NCBI GenBank assembly: GCA_003283415.1
Contig: QBXH01000002.1
Span: 1 to 64,000 of the forward strand
Reading direction: 5' to 3'
From: Prochlorococcus sp. AG-321-E21
GTDB lineage: Bacteria > Cyanobacteriota > Cyanobacteriia > PCC-6307 > Cyanobiaceae
Length of the DNA: 64,000 nucleotides
The position numbers and the translations under genes are program-made. Below, piece after piece: positions 48,471 to 58,039 of this stretch. A model generated the notes under the pieces. That model saw nothing but the letters and a program-made list of their open reading frames with translations. It had not been told where the DNA came from and searched no databases. Numbering within the stretch: position 1 is the first letter of the stretch; each line of letters starts with the position of its first letter.

Positions 48471-50690
48471 ATGTTTACAACTTCTTCGATAATTGAAAAT
48501 TTATCCAAAGATGAAGGTTTGGACTATAAAAAATTATGCAGATTATTAAAATTATCAAAAAAAGCAGATAAGGCCAAATTAGACATAGCATTGAGAGCAT
48601 TAGAAGAGCTTGAAATAATAAATAAAAATAATGATAATGAATATTTTAACGTTCAAGAAAGTAATTTTTTAGTCGCTAAAATCAGATGTAGCAGTAAAGG
48701 TTATTGTTTTGCAGTAAGAGAAAACAACAAGGAAGATATTTACATTAAAGAAAATTTACTTAACCATGCATGGAATGGGGACAGAGTTTTAGTAAGAATA
48801 ATTAAAGAAGGTGTAAGAAGAAGATCACCGGAAGGGATGGTAACTTGCATTCTTGAAAGAACAAATCAAATACTTTTGGCAAAAGTTGAAATAATCAAGG
48901 AGGAGGTTTATGGCATTCCTATTGATGACAGGATACTATCTAAAATTAAGCTTCCAAAAAAAGATGCAAAATATAAATTTAATTCTGATGAAAAAAATAT
49001 AGTAAAAATAGAAATCGATTTATTCCCAATTTGCCAACAAGAAGGTGTTGGTCATGTCATAAAGGAACTAAAATTGAATAATAACGAAAAGTTAGATACA
49101 GATTTCGTATTATCCAAAAGCAATATTAATAAAATTGATAAGTTTCAAATTCCAGTAATAAGTGATATCAAAAAACAAAAAAGACTTGATCTATCAGACA
49201 AAAAATCATATATGTTCAAAAGTTGGAGTGCTAAAAATTCGCCAATACTTCCAATTTTTCAAATTGAAAAAAATAAAAATAACACCTTTAAACTATGGGT
49301 TCACACAAATTCAATTGCAGAAAGATTAGATCTAACCAGTAAAAAATCCTTTCAAATTTTCTTTGATAGATTTCAATCATTTCCTCTACTAGACAACTGG
49401 CAAAACTATCTAAGTGAAGAAATAAGTATTGCAGCAAAATTTAATAAAAGCAAAATAAATGATGCTATAAGTTTGTGTATAGATATTAATAGTGAAAATG
49501 AAATAATTAATTGGTCATTCCACTTAACAAAGGTGAAATGTTCCCTAGTAGTTGAAAATCAACATCTAGAGGCTCTCTTAACAAGAAAAAATAAAGCCAG
49601 AATTACATCTAGAATTCTTAAACCAATTAAAGACTACGTAGATGATTTAGATAAAATTATAGAAATTTCAAAAGAATTTAGAAAAAAACAATTATTGAAT
49701 GGAAAGATTGAAATATCTAAAACAAATAATAATATTGAATCTTTAAATGAATTATTAATTCACAATCCTGCTGATTTTTCAAAAGAATATTTTGAACCTT
49801 TAAACACTCATGATATCCAAACATATATATCCCCATTACTATACGAGGCAAATTCAATATGGTTCGACCATTCAAATAATTATGGCTTAAATAATGCATC
49901 ATATATTTCCCAAAAATTAGATTACCTAAATGTTAGTGAAATTATTAAAAATTCAGAATTAATAGATAGTAATATAGAACTTGACGAAAATGGGACTCTT
50001 TCATTTACTAAATTAGTTGAATTATGCAGTGATGATAATAAAAAAAGGATCTTGAATAAAATATTAATTAACGCACTAAGGGATAATGAAGTTACATTAA
50101 TTTCAAAAGATCAATTTTTTAATGAATCAGAAAATATTATTTCTCCTTGGACTTTACCTTCATTTGATATTATTAATTTAATTAATCAATTTAATATTTA
50201 TAATTTGATAATTAATGGAAAAAGAAATAAAAATAGTAGAGGAAATATTATTAATATCATGAATAAAGATTCTTGGAAAAATGTTAATTGGGACATATAT
50301 AATTCATCAATTATAAAAAATATGGATTTAATATTTTCAAAGCTTTTAATCGATAAAATTAACGAATATAAAAATAAAGTAAAACAATTCAGATCAAATA
50401 TGATAAATATAAAACAAGTTAGAAAAGCTGAAAATTTTATAGGGAATAACTATAAAGGATTAATAATGACAGTTCAAAGTTATGGTTTTTTTGTAGAGAT
50501 ATCTGAATTAAATGTTGAAGGTTTAGTACATGTAAGCACGCTTAGTAACGATTGGTATGAATATAGATCTAGACAAAATTTATTAATTGGAAGAAAGTCG
50601 AAAAAATCATACAAGATAGGTGATTTAATAGATATCAAAATTATTAAAGTTGATATTCTAAAATATCAAATAGATCTTGAATTAGTGTAA
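48471..50690 (+). CDS. RNB-like protein (RNase II/R family) with degenerate active site
   Basis: 739 residues with the domain order of RNase II/R: N-terminal winged-helix-like segment (about 1-60), cold-shock/OB region (about 65-140, VAKIRCSSKGYCFAVRENNKEDIYI, WNGDRVLVRII), an RNB-like middle and a C-terminal S1 domain (about 650-739, KGLIMTVQSYGFFVEISELNVEGLVHVSTL). The IDxxxxxDxDDA acidic motif is not found; the nearest counterpart is KSKINDAISLCID, and the TSPxRRYxDL motif reads ISPWTLPSFDIINL. Nuclease activity is doubtful; RNA binding seems kept. A catalytic RNB core is encoded separately at 34523-35707. Confidence 0.75.
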   Translation: MFTTSSIIENLSKDEGLDYKKLCRLLKLSKKADKAKLDIALRALEELEIINKNNDNEYFNVQESNFLVAKIRCSSKGYCFAVRENNKEDIYIKENLLNHAWNGDRVLVRIIKEGVRRRSPEGMVTCILERTNQILLAKVEIIKEEVYGIPIDDRILSKIKLPKKDAKYKFNSDEKNIVKIEIDLFPICQQEGVGHVIKELKLNNNEKLDTDFVLSKSNINKIDKFQIPVISDIKKQKRLDLSDKKSYMFKSWSAKNSPILPIFQIEKNKNNTFKLWVHTNSIAERLDLTSKKSFQIFFDRFQSFPLLDNWQNYLSEEISIAAKFNKSKINDAISLCIDINSENEIINWSFHLTKVKCSLVVENQHLEALLTRKNKARITSRILKPIKDYVDDLDKIIEISKEFRKKQLLNGKIEISKTNNNIESLNELLIHNPADFSKEYFEPLNTHDIQTYISPLLYEANSIWFDHSNNYGLNNASYISQKLDYLNVSEIIKNSELIDSNIELDENGTLSFTKLVELCSDDNKKRILNKILINALRDNEVTLISKDQFFNESENIISPWTLPSFDIINLINQFNIYNLIINGKRNKNSRGNIINIMNKDSWKNVNWDIYNSSIIKNMDLIFSKLLIDKINEYKNKVKQFRSNMINIKQVRKAENFIGNNYKGLIMTVQSYGFFVEISELNVEGLVHVSTLSNDWYEYRSRQNLLIGRKSKKSYKIGDLIDIKIIKVDILKYQIDLELV

Positions 50691-50754
50691 TGATTAATAT
50701 TTTATCAATTCTCAAGATTTAATAAAAAATCTCAAAGAATAATTAACATTTAAA

Positions 50755-51213
50755 ATGAATCCTAAAACAAAGAACTTAATATTAAGTATTTTATTAATTA
50801 TAATAATACAAATATTATTATTAATAAATAACAGGCAAAAAACCACTTTTAGATATTTAATTTGGAATATTCAAGATGTAAGTATAGGTAGATTAATATT
50901 TTTCTCTTTTGTTTCAGGTTTGTTAATGAGTTCTCTATTAAATAAAACTGTAATTAATAATTTTCCGACAAATCATGTATTTGAAAAAGAAGATAAAACA
51001 ACACATAATGATGATGATTCAATTGAAAGAGATGATATAAATGAACCAAACGATATTACCCCTGAAAGGGATTTACGTGATCCTCAACCCACGATTTCTG
51101 TTAATTACCGTGTTATAAAAAATAAAGGAGTTAATGAATTTACAGATAAATACGACACAATAAATAATTCCCAATATGTGGATGATTGGAATAATGATGA
51201 TTCTGAATGGTAA
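50755..51213 (+). CDS. LapA-domain-like membrane protein with acidic tail
   Basis: 152 residues. Two N-terminal membrane helices (NLILSILLIIIIQILLLIN and IGRLIFFSFVSGLLMSSLL) with the short loop between them resemble the LapA/DUF1049 domain. The rest is hydrophilic and acidic (EDKTTHNDDDSIERDDINEP, NNSQYVDDWNNDDSEW), probably disordered in the cytoplasm. The function is unknown; LapA-type proteins are linked to LPS assembly in proteobacteria. It follows the RNB-like gene after 64 bp. Confidence 0.65.
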   Translation: MNPKTKNLILSILLIIIIQILLLINNRQKTTFRYLIWNIQDVSIGRLIFFSFVSGLLMSSLLNKTVINNFPTNHVFEKEDKTTHNDDDSIERDDINEPNDITPERDLRDPQPTISVNYRVIKNKGVNEFTDKYDTINNSQYVDDWNNDDSEW

Positions 51214-51293
51214 AAAATTAATTAAAAATATTTATAAAATCTGATAAATTTGTACTTATAATGAAAACTATATCTAAGGTTTAATCTGCTGTT

Positions 51294-52202
51294 ATGGAAG
51301 AAAATTTACAATCAATAAAAGGAGATGGTGGAAACCAAGAACCTCCTTTAAAAGAGGTTATTAATGATATTGATGGTAAAGAAGGTAAAACAACCATAAG
51401 AAATGAAAATCTACCAGATCCTAATAATGAAATAGTTGAAGAAGAAAATTTCAATAACGTAAACAAGGAAATAAATAATGAAAAAGCGAATGAGGAAAAT
51501 TCAAATAAACTAAATAAAGATAAGGATATAAAAAAAGTTAATGAGGAAACTTTAAATAAAGTAAACAAAGATCTAAATAATGAAAAAGCGACTGAGGAAA
51601 ATTCAAATAAACTAAATAAAGATAAGGATATAAAAAAAGTTAATGAGGAAACTTTAAATAAAGTAAACAAAGATCTAAATAATGAAAAAGCGACTGAGGA
51701 AAATTCAAATAAACTAAATATAGATAAGGATATAAAAAAAGTTAATGAGGAAACTTTAAATAAAGTAAACAAAAATCTAAATAATGAAAAAGTTGGAGAG
51801 AAAACCTCAACACCTTTGAAAGTAAAACCAAAAAAGGAACTTCCTATTGAAAAAAAACCTTTTAATGAATTTATTAATGATCATTTATTACCTTCTATAA
51901 TCCAGGAATTTAAAGTCAGAGGTTTTGAAGTCAGAGAAATTAACCTTAAAAACACCTCAAGACCAATTGCTAGAGATAAATGCTGGGTTATTTATTGCGA
52001 GATAAAAGACATTTGCAACTTTTGGCTGTCATTTGAAAAAGAAGATATCAGTTCCTTAAAAAGTATTTCATTATGTAAAACCAATCAGAAACCTAGCGTA
52101 ATTGAATCATTTTTAATAGATGAAAAAAGAATAACACTCAAGTTAATTATTTCTAGAATTCTTCAAAGATTGAATGGACAGAAACTAATTGGAATTAATT
52201 AA
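51294..52202 (+). CDS. DUF2996 family protein with tandem-repeat N-terminal region
   Basis: 302 residues. The C-terminal about 115 residues (from FNEFINDHLLPSIIQEFK to RILQRLNGQKLIGIN) match the cyanobacterial DUF2996 pattern. Before it lie about three copies of a 34-residue Lys/Asn/Glu-rich repeat (unit around NKVNKDLNNEKATEEN), preceded by an acidic stretch. The repeat is likely disordered or helical-extended and may vary in copy number between strains. No signal peptide. It lies upstream of acsF (84-bp gap). The function is unknown. Confidence 0.75.
   Translation: MEENLQSIKGDGGNQEPPLKEVINDIDGKEGKTTIRNENLPDPNNEIVEEENFNNVNKEINNEKANEENSNKLNKDKDIKKVNEETLNKVNKDLNNEKATEENSNKLNKDKDIKKVNEETLNKVNKDLNNEKATEENSNKLNIDKDIKKVNEETLNKVNKNLNNEKVGEKTSTPLKVKPKKELPIEKKPFNEFINDHLLPSIIQEFKVRGFEVREINLKNTSRPIARDKCWVIYCEIKDICNFWLSFEKEDISSLKSISLCKTNQKPSVIESFLIDEKRITLKLIISRILQRLNGQKLIGIN
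51459..51791 (+). repeat. 102-bp coding tandem repeat
   Basis: Units begin with GTAAACAA at 51459, 51561, 51663 and 51765, a spacing of exactly 102 bp (34 codons). Copies 2 and 3 are nearly identical, copy 1 differs at a few bases at its start, and copy 4 is partial, fading after about 51791. The near identity points to recent duplication or homogenisation; all copies keep frame in the DUF2996 gene. Confidence 0.95.
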
Positions 52203-52286
52203 AAAGTCTGAAAGAATAACACCTAGTTAACTTTTCACTCCAAAAATCAATTAATAGTAAATAATAGTATTAATGAAATAAAGAAA

Positions 52287-53459
52287 ATGTCGCAACAAAC
52301 TATTGAGTCAAATAATAGAAAATCTGTGAATAAGGGTAAGGATATCGCCAAAGATACAATTTTAACCCCGAATTTTTATACAACAGATTTTGAAGCTATG
52401 GAAAAAATGGACTTATCCATTAATGAAGACGAACTAGAGGCAATATGTGAAGAATTTAGAAAAGATTACAATAGGCATCATTTTGTACGAAATAAAGAAT
52501 TTGAGGGTGCTGCAGATAAATTAGATCCTGAAACGAGAGAACTATTTATTGACTTTCTGGAAGGAAGTTGTACTTCAGAATTTTCAGGTTTCCTTTTATA
52601 TAAAGAATTAAGTAAAAGAATAAAAGACAAGAATCCACTTCTTGCAGAATGTTTTGCCCATATGGCCAGGGATGAAGCAAGACATGCCGGGTTTCTGAAT
52701 AAGTCCATGAATGACTTTGGATTACAGTTAGATTTAGGATTTCTAACAGCTAATAAAGATTACACATATTTTGCACCAAGAGCCATTTTTTATGCGACAT
52801 ACATATCAGAAAAAATTGGATATTGGAGATACATAGCAATTTATAAGCACCTTGAAAAGAATCCTGGCGGTAAAATATTCCCACTTTTTAATTTCTTTGA
52901 GAATTGGTGTCAAGATGAAAATAGGCATGGTGATTTCTTTGATGCATTAATGAAAGCACAACCTCGAACAGTCAAAACATTAAGTCAAAAGTTTGAAATC
53001 TTTGGCTATACCTTTAAACATCCAATTTTTGATTATTACCATAGATTTAGATATTTTTTAAATAATCACCCTATTGTTTCTAAATTATGGTCCAGATTTT
53101 TTCTACTAGCAGTTTTTGCAACTATGTACATTAGAGATCTTGGCACTAAAAAAGATTTTTATGGAGCACTTGGTTTAAATGCTAAAGAATACGACCAGTT
53201 TGTTATTAACAAAACCAATGAGACATCTGCCAGAGTTTTTCCTGTTGTTTTAAACGTCTATGATGAATCTTTTTACAAAAGACTAGACCGAATAGTTGAT
53301 AATGGTACTCGATTATCAGAGATAGATAAGAAAGATAATCCATCTTTAATAAAAGTTTTTTCTAAATTACCTATCTTTTTATCAAACGGTTATCAACTGA
53401 TAAGACTATACTTATTAAAACCTCTCGAAAGCGAAGATTTTCAACCATCAATAAGATAA
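52287..53459 (+). CDS. acsF: Mg-protoporphyrin IX monomethyl ester (oxidative) cyclase
   Basis: Aerobic diiron enzyme forming the isocyclic ring E of chlorophyll. The diiron ligands are in two ExxH-type sites: [13 protein letters not shown] with [13 protein letters not shown], and [11 protein letters not shown]. The 390 residues start [13 protein letters not shown] and have the family's [10 protein letters not shown] near the N-terminus. It is full length. It precedes tldD by 36 bp. The oxygen-dependent form is expected in an aerobic marine cyanobacterium. Confidence 0.97.
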   Translation: MSQQTIESNNRKSVNKGKDIAKDTILTPNFYTTDFEAMEKMDLSINEDELEAICEEFRKDYNRHHFVRNKEFEGAADKLDPETRELFIDFLEGSCTSEFSGFLLYKELSKRIKDKNPLLAECFAHMARDEARHAGFLNKSMNDFGLQLDLGFLTANKDYTYFAPRAIFYATYISEKIGYWRYIAIYKHLEKNPGGKIFPLFNFFENWCQDENRHGDFFDALMKAQPRTVKTLSQKFEIFGYTFKHPIFDYYHRFRYFLNNHPIVSKLWSRFFLLAVFATMYIRDLGTKKDFYGALGLNAKEYDQFVINKTNETSARVFPVVLNVYDESFYKRLDRIVDNGTRLSEIDKKDNPSLIKVFSKLPIFLSNGYQLIRLYLLKPLESEDFQPSIR

Positions 53460-53495
53460 TCTGACCTATAAAGGAGCTAAAGTAATAAGATTCCA

Positions 53496-54920
53496 ATGTT
53501 ATCTTCGAGTATTAAATCAAGCGAAATTAGATTTGGGGAATGTAATAAACAACTTTTAGAAGAAGTCATATTCTATGGCATTGGTCTTGGTGCTGATTTT
53601 ATAGAGTTATTTATTGAAAATTCAGATAATTCAAGTGTTCTTGCAGAAGAAGATTATATTACAAGTGTAAGTCCATCTTTCGGGAAAGGTGCTGGAATAA
53701 GAATTTTCAAAGACAAAAGAGATGGTTTTGTTAGTACTAATGACTTATCAAAACATGGATTAATGAGATCGATTTCTCAAGCAATTCAAATGTTAGATAT
53801 ATCCGAAAAAACTAATAACTCAATTTTTAATGGACTGTATAAGCTTAGAGATTATAGTAAATCAAAAATTGATTGGCTTACGGAAGTGCCCACAATAAAC
53901 GAAGTAAGCGAAAAATTATTACTTAGCACTAAGGCATTAAAAAAAGATAAGAAAGTAGCTGTTAGGAAAGGTAGTTACACAAGAAATTGGCAAGAGGTAA
54001 TAATAGCTTCTAGTGACGGAACTTATGCTACTGATATTAGGTTGCATCAAACAGTGGGTCTCAACATAATTGCAAATGATGCTCAATATAGATCGAGCGG
54101 TAGTAGAAGGTTTGGATCTCATGGAATTCCCAATGAATTTAAATCATGGGATCATGAAAAGGCTGCTAACGAAGTTTATGAGAGTTCAATGAACATGTTG
54201 TACGCAGATTATGTTCAAGCAGGACAAATGCCCGTAGTGCTAGCAAATAAGTTTGGTGGAGTTATATTTCACGAGGCATGTGGACATTTACTTGAAACAA
54301 CACAGATAGAGCGAGGAACTACTCCATTTAGCGATAAATTAAACGAAAAAATAGCACATGAATCAGTAACAGCTATAGATGAAGGCCTATCAGAAGGATC
54401 ATTCGGTTCATTATCGATTGATGATGAAGGTATGGAACCAGAGAAATCAGTTCTTATTAAAAATGGAGTATTAAAGAAATTCATATCTGACAGAGCAGGT
54501 GAATTACGTACTGGACATAAAAGGACGGGTAGCGGAAGAAGGCAAAATTATTCATTTGCTGCAGCATCAAGGATGAGAAATACCTTTATAGCTAAGGGAG
54601 ATTATACTAAAGACGAATTAATAACAAGTATTAGCGATGGACTTTACTGTAAATCTATGGGTGGGGGAAGTGTCGGAGCGACAGGCCAATTTAACTTTTC
54701 TGTTGAAGAGGGTTATTTAATAAAAGATGGTAAGTTAACCAAACCTGTAAAAGGTGCAACCTTAATTGGAGATGCAAAGGATGTCATGCTAAAAATATCA
54801 ATGTGTGGGGACGATTTAGAATTAGCTCCTGGGTTCTGCGGTTCAATAAGCGGTAGTGTCAATGTAACAGTTGGACAACCTCATATTAAGGTTGATGCGA
54901 TAACTGTAGGTGGCCGATAA
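53496..54920 (+). CDS. tldD: TldD-type metalloprotease subunit
   Basis: Catalytic half of the TldD/TldE protease that degrades unfolded peptides. The zinc-binding HExxxH is in GVIFHEACGHLLETT (about residues 255-269), with downstream GSFGSLSIDDEGM and the C-terminal GFCGSISGSVNVTVGQP. The 474 residues are full length. It is followed after 2 bp by its partner pmbA (tldE). Confidence 0.95.
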   Translation: MLSSSIKSSEIRFGECNKQLLEEVIFYGIGLGADFIELFIENSDNSSVLAEEDYITSVSPSFGKGAGIRIFKDKRDGFVSTNDLSKHGLMRSISQAIQMLDISEKTNNSIFNGLYKLRDYSKSKIDWLTEVPTINEVSEKLLLSTKALKKDKKVAVRKGSYTRNWQEVIIASSDGTYATDIRLHQTVGLNIIANDAQYRSSGSRRFGSHGIPNEFKSWDHEKAANEVYESSMNMLYADYVQAGQMPVVLANKFGGVIFHEACGHLLETTQIERGTTPFSDKLNEKIAHESVTAIDEGLSEGSFGSLSIDDEGMEPEKSVLIKNGVLKKFISDRAGELRTGHKRTGSGRRQNYSFAAASRMRNTFIAKGDYTKDELITSISDGLYCKSMGGGSVGATGQFNFSVEEGYLIKDGKLTKPVKGATLIGDAKDVMLKISMCGDDLELAPGFCGSISGSVNVTVGQPHIKVDAITVGGR

Positions 54921-54922
54921 AA

Positions 54923-56275
54923 ATGAATGCAACTAAAATAACAACTCAAATTTCAAATGCAGCAAATCTATTAAATATCAAAAAATGGGATTATGGTGCT
55001 AGTTTCTCTAGTGATTTTTCAGTTCAAGTTGATAAGGGTGAAGCAAAACAGCTTAAAGCATCACAAAAACAGGTCATAACATTGAGGGTGTGGAATAAAC
55101 TAAACCTAGTTGGTATTACTACTACAAGTGATCTTAGTGAGACAGGTATTAGAAAAGCTTTAAATCAAGCGAACATAGCTGCTAATTTTGGTAATAAAAA
55201 TGAAATTACTGATTTTTCCCCTTTAGCAAAAGATCCTATACAAGTAAAAGAAACCGATAAAAAAAGTCCTTTAGGAATAAAAAAATTACTTAAGATATTA
55301 AGAGAGGCTGAATTAAAACTACTAGACAGTCATGAGGCTATTAAATCAATTCCGTACAACGGATTATCAGAAAGTTTTTACGAAAGAATTTATGCTAATA
55401 GTGATGGTGCATTAAGAAATTATTCTAAAAGTCAAGCTGCCTTATACCTTTACGCAAGAGCAGAAGAAGAGGATAAAAAACCCCGTAGTTCAGGCTCAGT
55501 TAAAGTTGCTTATGGAGTTGATGATATTGACATCGAATCATGCATTAAAGAAGCTTCCAGGAAAACTATTGCACATTTAAATTATTCATCAATTAAAACT
55601 GGTAAATATTTAATCTGTCTTGCCCCTGAAGCTTTCTTAACAATGATGAATGCCTTTAGTTCAATGTTTAATGCGAGAAGCATTATTGACGGCGTAAGCT
55701 TATCAAATAAAAACTCTATAGGCGAAATATTATCAATTCCAGCTTTGAATATATATGACGATGGACTTAATGAAAGAAATATATCTTCAGCTCCATTTGA
55801 TGGCGAAGGAACTCCCACAAAAAAAATAAGTTTAATTAATAAAGGAAAATTAGAAAATTTCCTACATTCAGAATCAACAGCTAAAGTTTTTAAAACTAAA
55901 CCTACTGGACATGCTGGACTAGGATCAAAAGTATCAGTTTCTCCTGACTGGCTTGTGGTAGAGAGATCAACTGAATGTTCGGAATTAAACAAATCATTGG
56001 ATCATAGTAAATATGAAGGAGAATATGTATATATTGAAGAATTAAATGCTATTCATGCAGGAGTTAGAGCTAGTCAAGGTTCATTTTCTCTTCCTTTTGA
56101 GGGATGGCTTTATAAAAATGGGAGAAAATGTTCAATTGAATCAGCCACTGTCGCAGGAGATATTAAATATCTATTAAGTAATATTATTAATATTGAAAAA
56201 GAAGAAGAAGTAACTACAAGTGGAATTTCTCCACATATATGGATTAATGAATTATCTATAACTGGTGACGAGTGA
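54923..56275 (+). CDS. pmbA: TldE/PmbA-type protease subunit
   Basis: Partner subunit of TldD; it has the same fold but lacks the HExxxH zinc site, as seen here. Conserved parts in the 450 residues are KQLKASQKQVITLRVW, LIALAPEAF-like CLAPEAFLTMMNAF, APFDGEGTPTKKISLI and GSFSLPFEGWLYKNGRKCSIE. It lies 2 bp after tldD, and fmt starts in its stop codon (GTGA overlap). Confidence 0.93.
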   Translation: MNATKITTQISNAANLLNIKKWDYGASFSSDFSVQVDKGEAKQLKASQKQVITLRVWNKLNLVGITTTSDLSETGIRKALNQANIAANFGNKNEITDFSPLAKDPIQVKETDKKSPLGIKKLLKILREAELKLLDSHEAIKSIPYNGLSESFYERIYANSDGALRNYSKSQAALYLYARAEEEDKKPRSSGSVKVAYGVDDIDIESCIKEASRKTIAHLNYSSIKTGKYLICLAPEAFLTMMNAFSSMFNARSIIDGVSLSNKNSIGEILSIPALNIYDDGLNERNISSAPFDGEGTPTKKISLINKGKLENFLHSESTAKVFKTKPTGHAGLGSKVSVSPDWLVVERSTECSELNKSLDHSKYEGEYVYIEELNAIHAGVRASQGSFSLPFEGWLYKNGRKCSIESATVAGDIKYLLSNIINIEKEEEVTTSGISPHIWINELSITGDE

Positions 56276-57258
56276 GAATTATCTTTTGGGGTACTCCTGA
56301 ATATTCAGTTAAAAGTCTTGAAGTATTAAAAAATTTTGATCATGATATTGTTGCGGTAATAACCCAGCCTGATAAGAAAAGATCTAGAGGTAATAAATTA
56401 ATACCATCACCGGTAAAGGAATATGCAACTAATGAAGGTATTCCAGTTTTTACTCCAGAAAAAATAAAGAATAATATTCAATTCATTAGAAAACTTAAAG
56501 AATTATCATGCGATTTGTTTATTGTGATTGCCTATGGAAAGATATTACCCAAAGAGATATTAGATATTCCTAAATATAAATCATGGAATGCTCATGCTTC
56601 ACTACTTCCTAGATGGAGGGGTGCCGCACCAATTCAATGGTCAATATTAGAAGGAGATGAATTTACCGGTGTTGGAATAATGAAAATGGAAGAAGGTTTA
56701 GATACTGGAGATGTATTAGTTGAAGAACAAATAAAAATTGAGAGTAATGAAAATCTTCAAACATTAACGAAAAGATTAAGTCATTTATCATCAAAGTTAT
56801 TATTGAAAGCAGTAACAGAAATAGAAAAGAACAAAAATCGGGGTATTAATCATTTACTTAAAAAACAAATAGATTATCCAAGAAAAATTAAATATGCAAG
56901 AATGATTAACAAAGCAGATTTCCTAATAAATTGGGAAAATACTTCAACAGATATTTATAGAAAAATAAGTGCCTTATACCCAAGAGCCAGTTCGACATTT
57001 AAACATAAAAATATTAAGATAATAAAAATTAAAATTTTAACAACTGATGAGATAAAAGATAATAATTATAAAATTGTAAGTAATAAATTTGAACCAGGTT
57101 TTATTATTGGTTTTATAGAAAATGAAGGCATTATCATAACAACAAAAACTGATCCTATTCTTTTATTAGAAGCAAAAATAGAAGGAAAACGTGTATCTAG
57201 TAAAAATCAACTTATACAACAATTAAATCCTGTAATTGGCCAAAAATTTTCAGACTAA
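56272..57258 (+). CDS. fmt: Methionyl-tRNA formyltransferase
   Basis: Formylates initiator Met-tRNA. It starts with GTG at 56272, overlapping the pmbA stop (GTGA). The N-terminal formyltransferase fold shows RIIFWGTPEYSVKSLEVL, AYGKILPKEIL, WNAHASLLPRWRGAAPIQW (catalytic Asn-His) and MEEGLDTGDVL (Asp); the C-terminal OB-like domain binds tRNA. The 328 residues are complete. It ends with a 4-bp CTAA overlap with convergent terC-like gene. Confidence 0.96.
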   Translation: MRIIFWGTPEYSVKSLEVLKNFDHDIVAVITQPDKKRSRGNKLIPSPVKEYATNEGIPVFTPEKIKNNIQFIRKLKELSCDLFIVIAYGKILPKEILDIPKYKSWNAHASLLPRWRGAAPIQWSILEGDEFTGVGIMKMEEGLDTGDVLVEEQIKIESNENLQTLTKRLSHLSSKLLLKAVTEIEKNKNRGINHLLKKQIDYPRKIKYARMINKADFLINWENTSTDIYRKISALYPRASSTFKHKNIKIIKIKILTTDEIKDNNYKIVSNKFEPGFIIGFIENEGIIITTKTDPILLLEAKIEGKRVSSKNQLIQQLNPVIGQKFSD

Positions 57259-57965
57259 GTTATTTGCTCTCTCTTGGAAAAACCCCAAATGAATGAACTA
57301 AATATCAAAATATAAAAGTAATAATCTGGAAGAATTGCCTCTGTAATTAGTGTATTTAAAAGAAGCTTTATACCTACAATAAATATAGCTATGTAGCCGG
57401 CAGTTTCTAATCTTAAAAAGTTTTCTAAAAGCTTAAGAAATATACCTGAAGTAAATCGTAATGCTAATACGCCTATAATTGCTCCAAAAATAATAAGAAT
57501 ATATTGATCACTAATTGCAACAGCTGTTGTAATACTGTCAATTGAAAATGCAAAATCAGTCAAAGAAAGCAAGAAAACAATTCTTAGAAATTTTAAATTA
57601 TTATTAGTGTTGTCATTGTCTGATTCACCGATATTGCTATCACTACTAAAAAAAACATTCGAAATAAATAAATAAATTAGATATAAACCTGCAAAAATTC
57701 GAATTATGATATATTTCAGAAGAATATTAGATAATAAAATAAGAAATATTCTAAATAATAAAGAAATAGTGATGCCTATATTTAAAGCTTTAGATCTTAA
57801 AACATTACTTTCAAGAGATTTAGTAAGAGATGCCAAAGCAATAGCGTTATCGGCAGATAGCAACAATTCTAAAATAATCAATATTGGTAAAAGTGTAAGA
57901 ATCTCTGACCAACTATCCACCTGATCAAGCGTTGGAATAAAGGAATTTATTGCGGCTGAATCCAT
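57255..57965 (-). CDS. TerC-family integral membrane protein
   Basis: 236 residues with about seven membrane helices. TerC hallmarks are LELLLSADNAIALASLTKSL (acidic helix 2) and the second acidic helix LTDFAFSIDSITTAVAISDQ, both probably metal-binding within the membrane. Plant and algal TerC is needed for thylakoid membrane protein insertion, while bacterial relatives handle Mn2+ efflux; either role is possible here. The ATG at 57965 is divergent from mfd. Confidence 0.88.
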   Translation of the reverse strand: MDSAAINSFIPTLDQVDSWSEILTLLPILIILELLLSADNAIALASLTKSLESNVLRSKALNIGITISLLFRIFLILLSNILLKYIIIRIFAGLYLIYLFISNVFFSSDSNIGESDNDNTNNNLKFLRIVFLLSLTDFAFSIDSITTAVAISDQYILIIFGAIIGVLALRFTSGIFLKLLENFLRLETAGYIAIFIVGIKLLLNTLITEAILPDYYFYILIFSSFIWGFSKREQIT

Positions 57966-58039
57966 TAATTATTATTCACAATCTTTGTAAAATATAATAT
58001 AATATAAGCTAAAGAAGTAATCAAGTTTATTAAATATAA

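Noticed and set aside
50715-50732. AGATTT/AAATCT hairpin after the RNB-like gene
   Set aside because: Short AT-only stem with no T tract; not distinguishable from background.
51281-51772. 163-residue minus-strand frame with repeated FTLFKVSSLTFFISLSLFSL
   Set aside because: Antisense reading of the 102-bp tandem repeat in the DUF2996 gene; apparent hydrophobic repeats are the complement of Lys/Asn/Glu codons.
51459-51791. Possible CRISPR array
   Set aside because: Repeats are 102 bp, contiguous without unique spacers, and in frame within a protein gene.
55582-55992. 136-residue minus-strand frame opposite pmbA
   Set aside because: Shadow of the pmbA gene, no recognisable domain or start signal.
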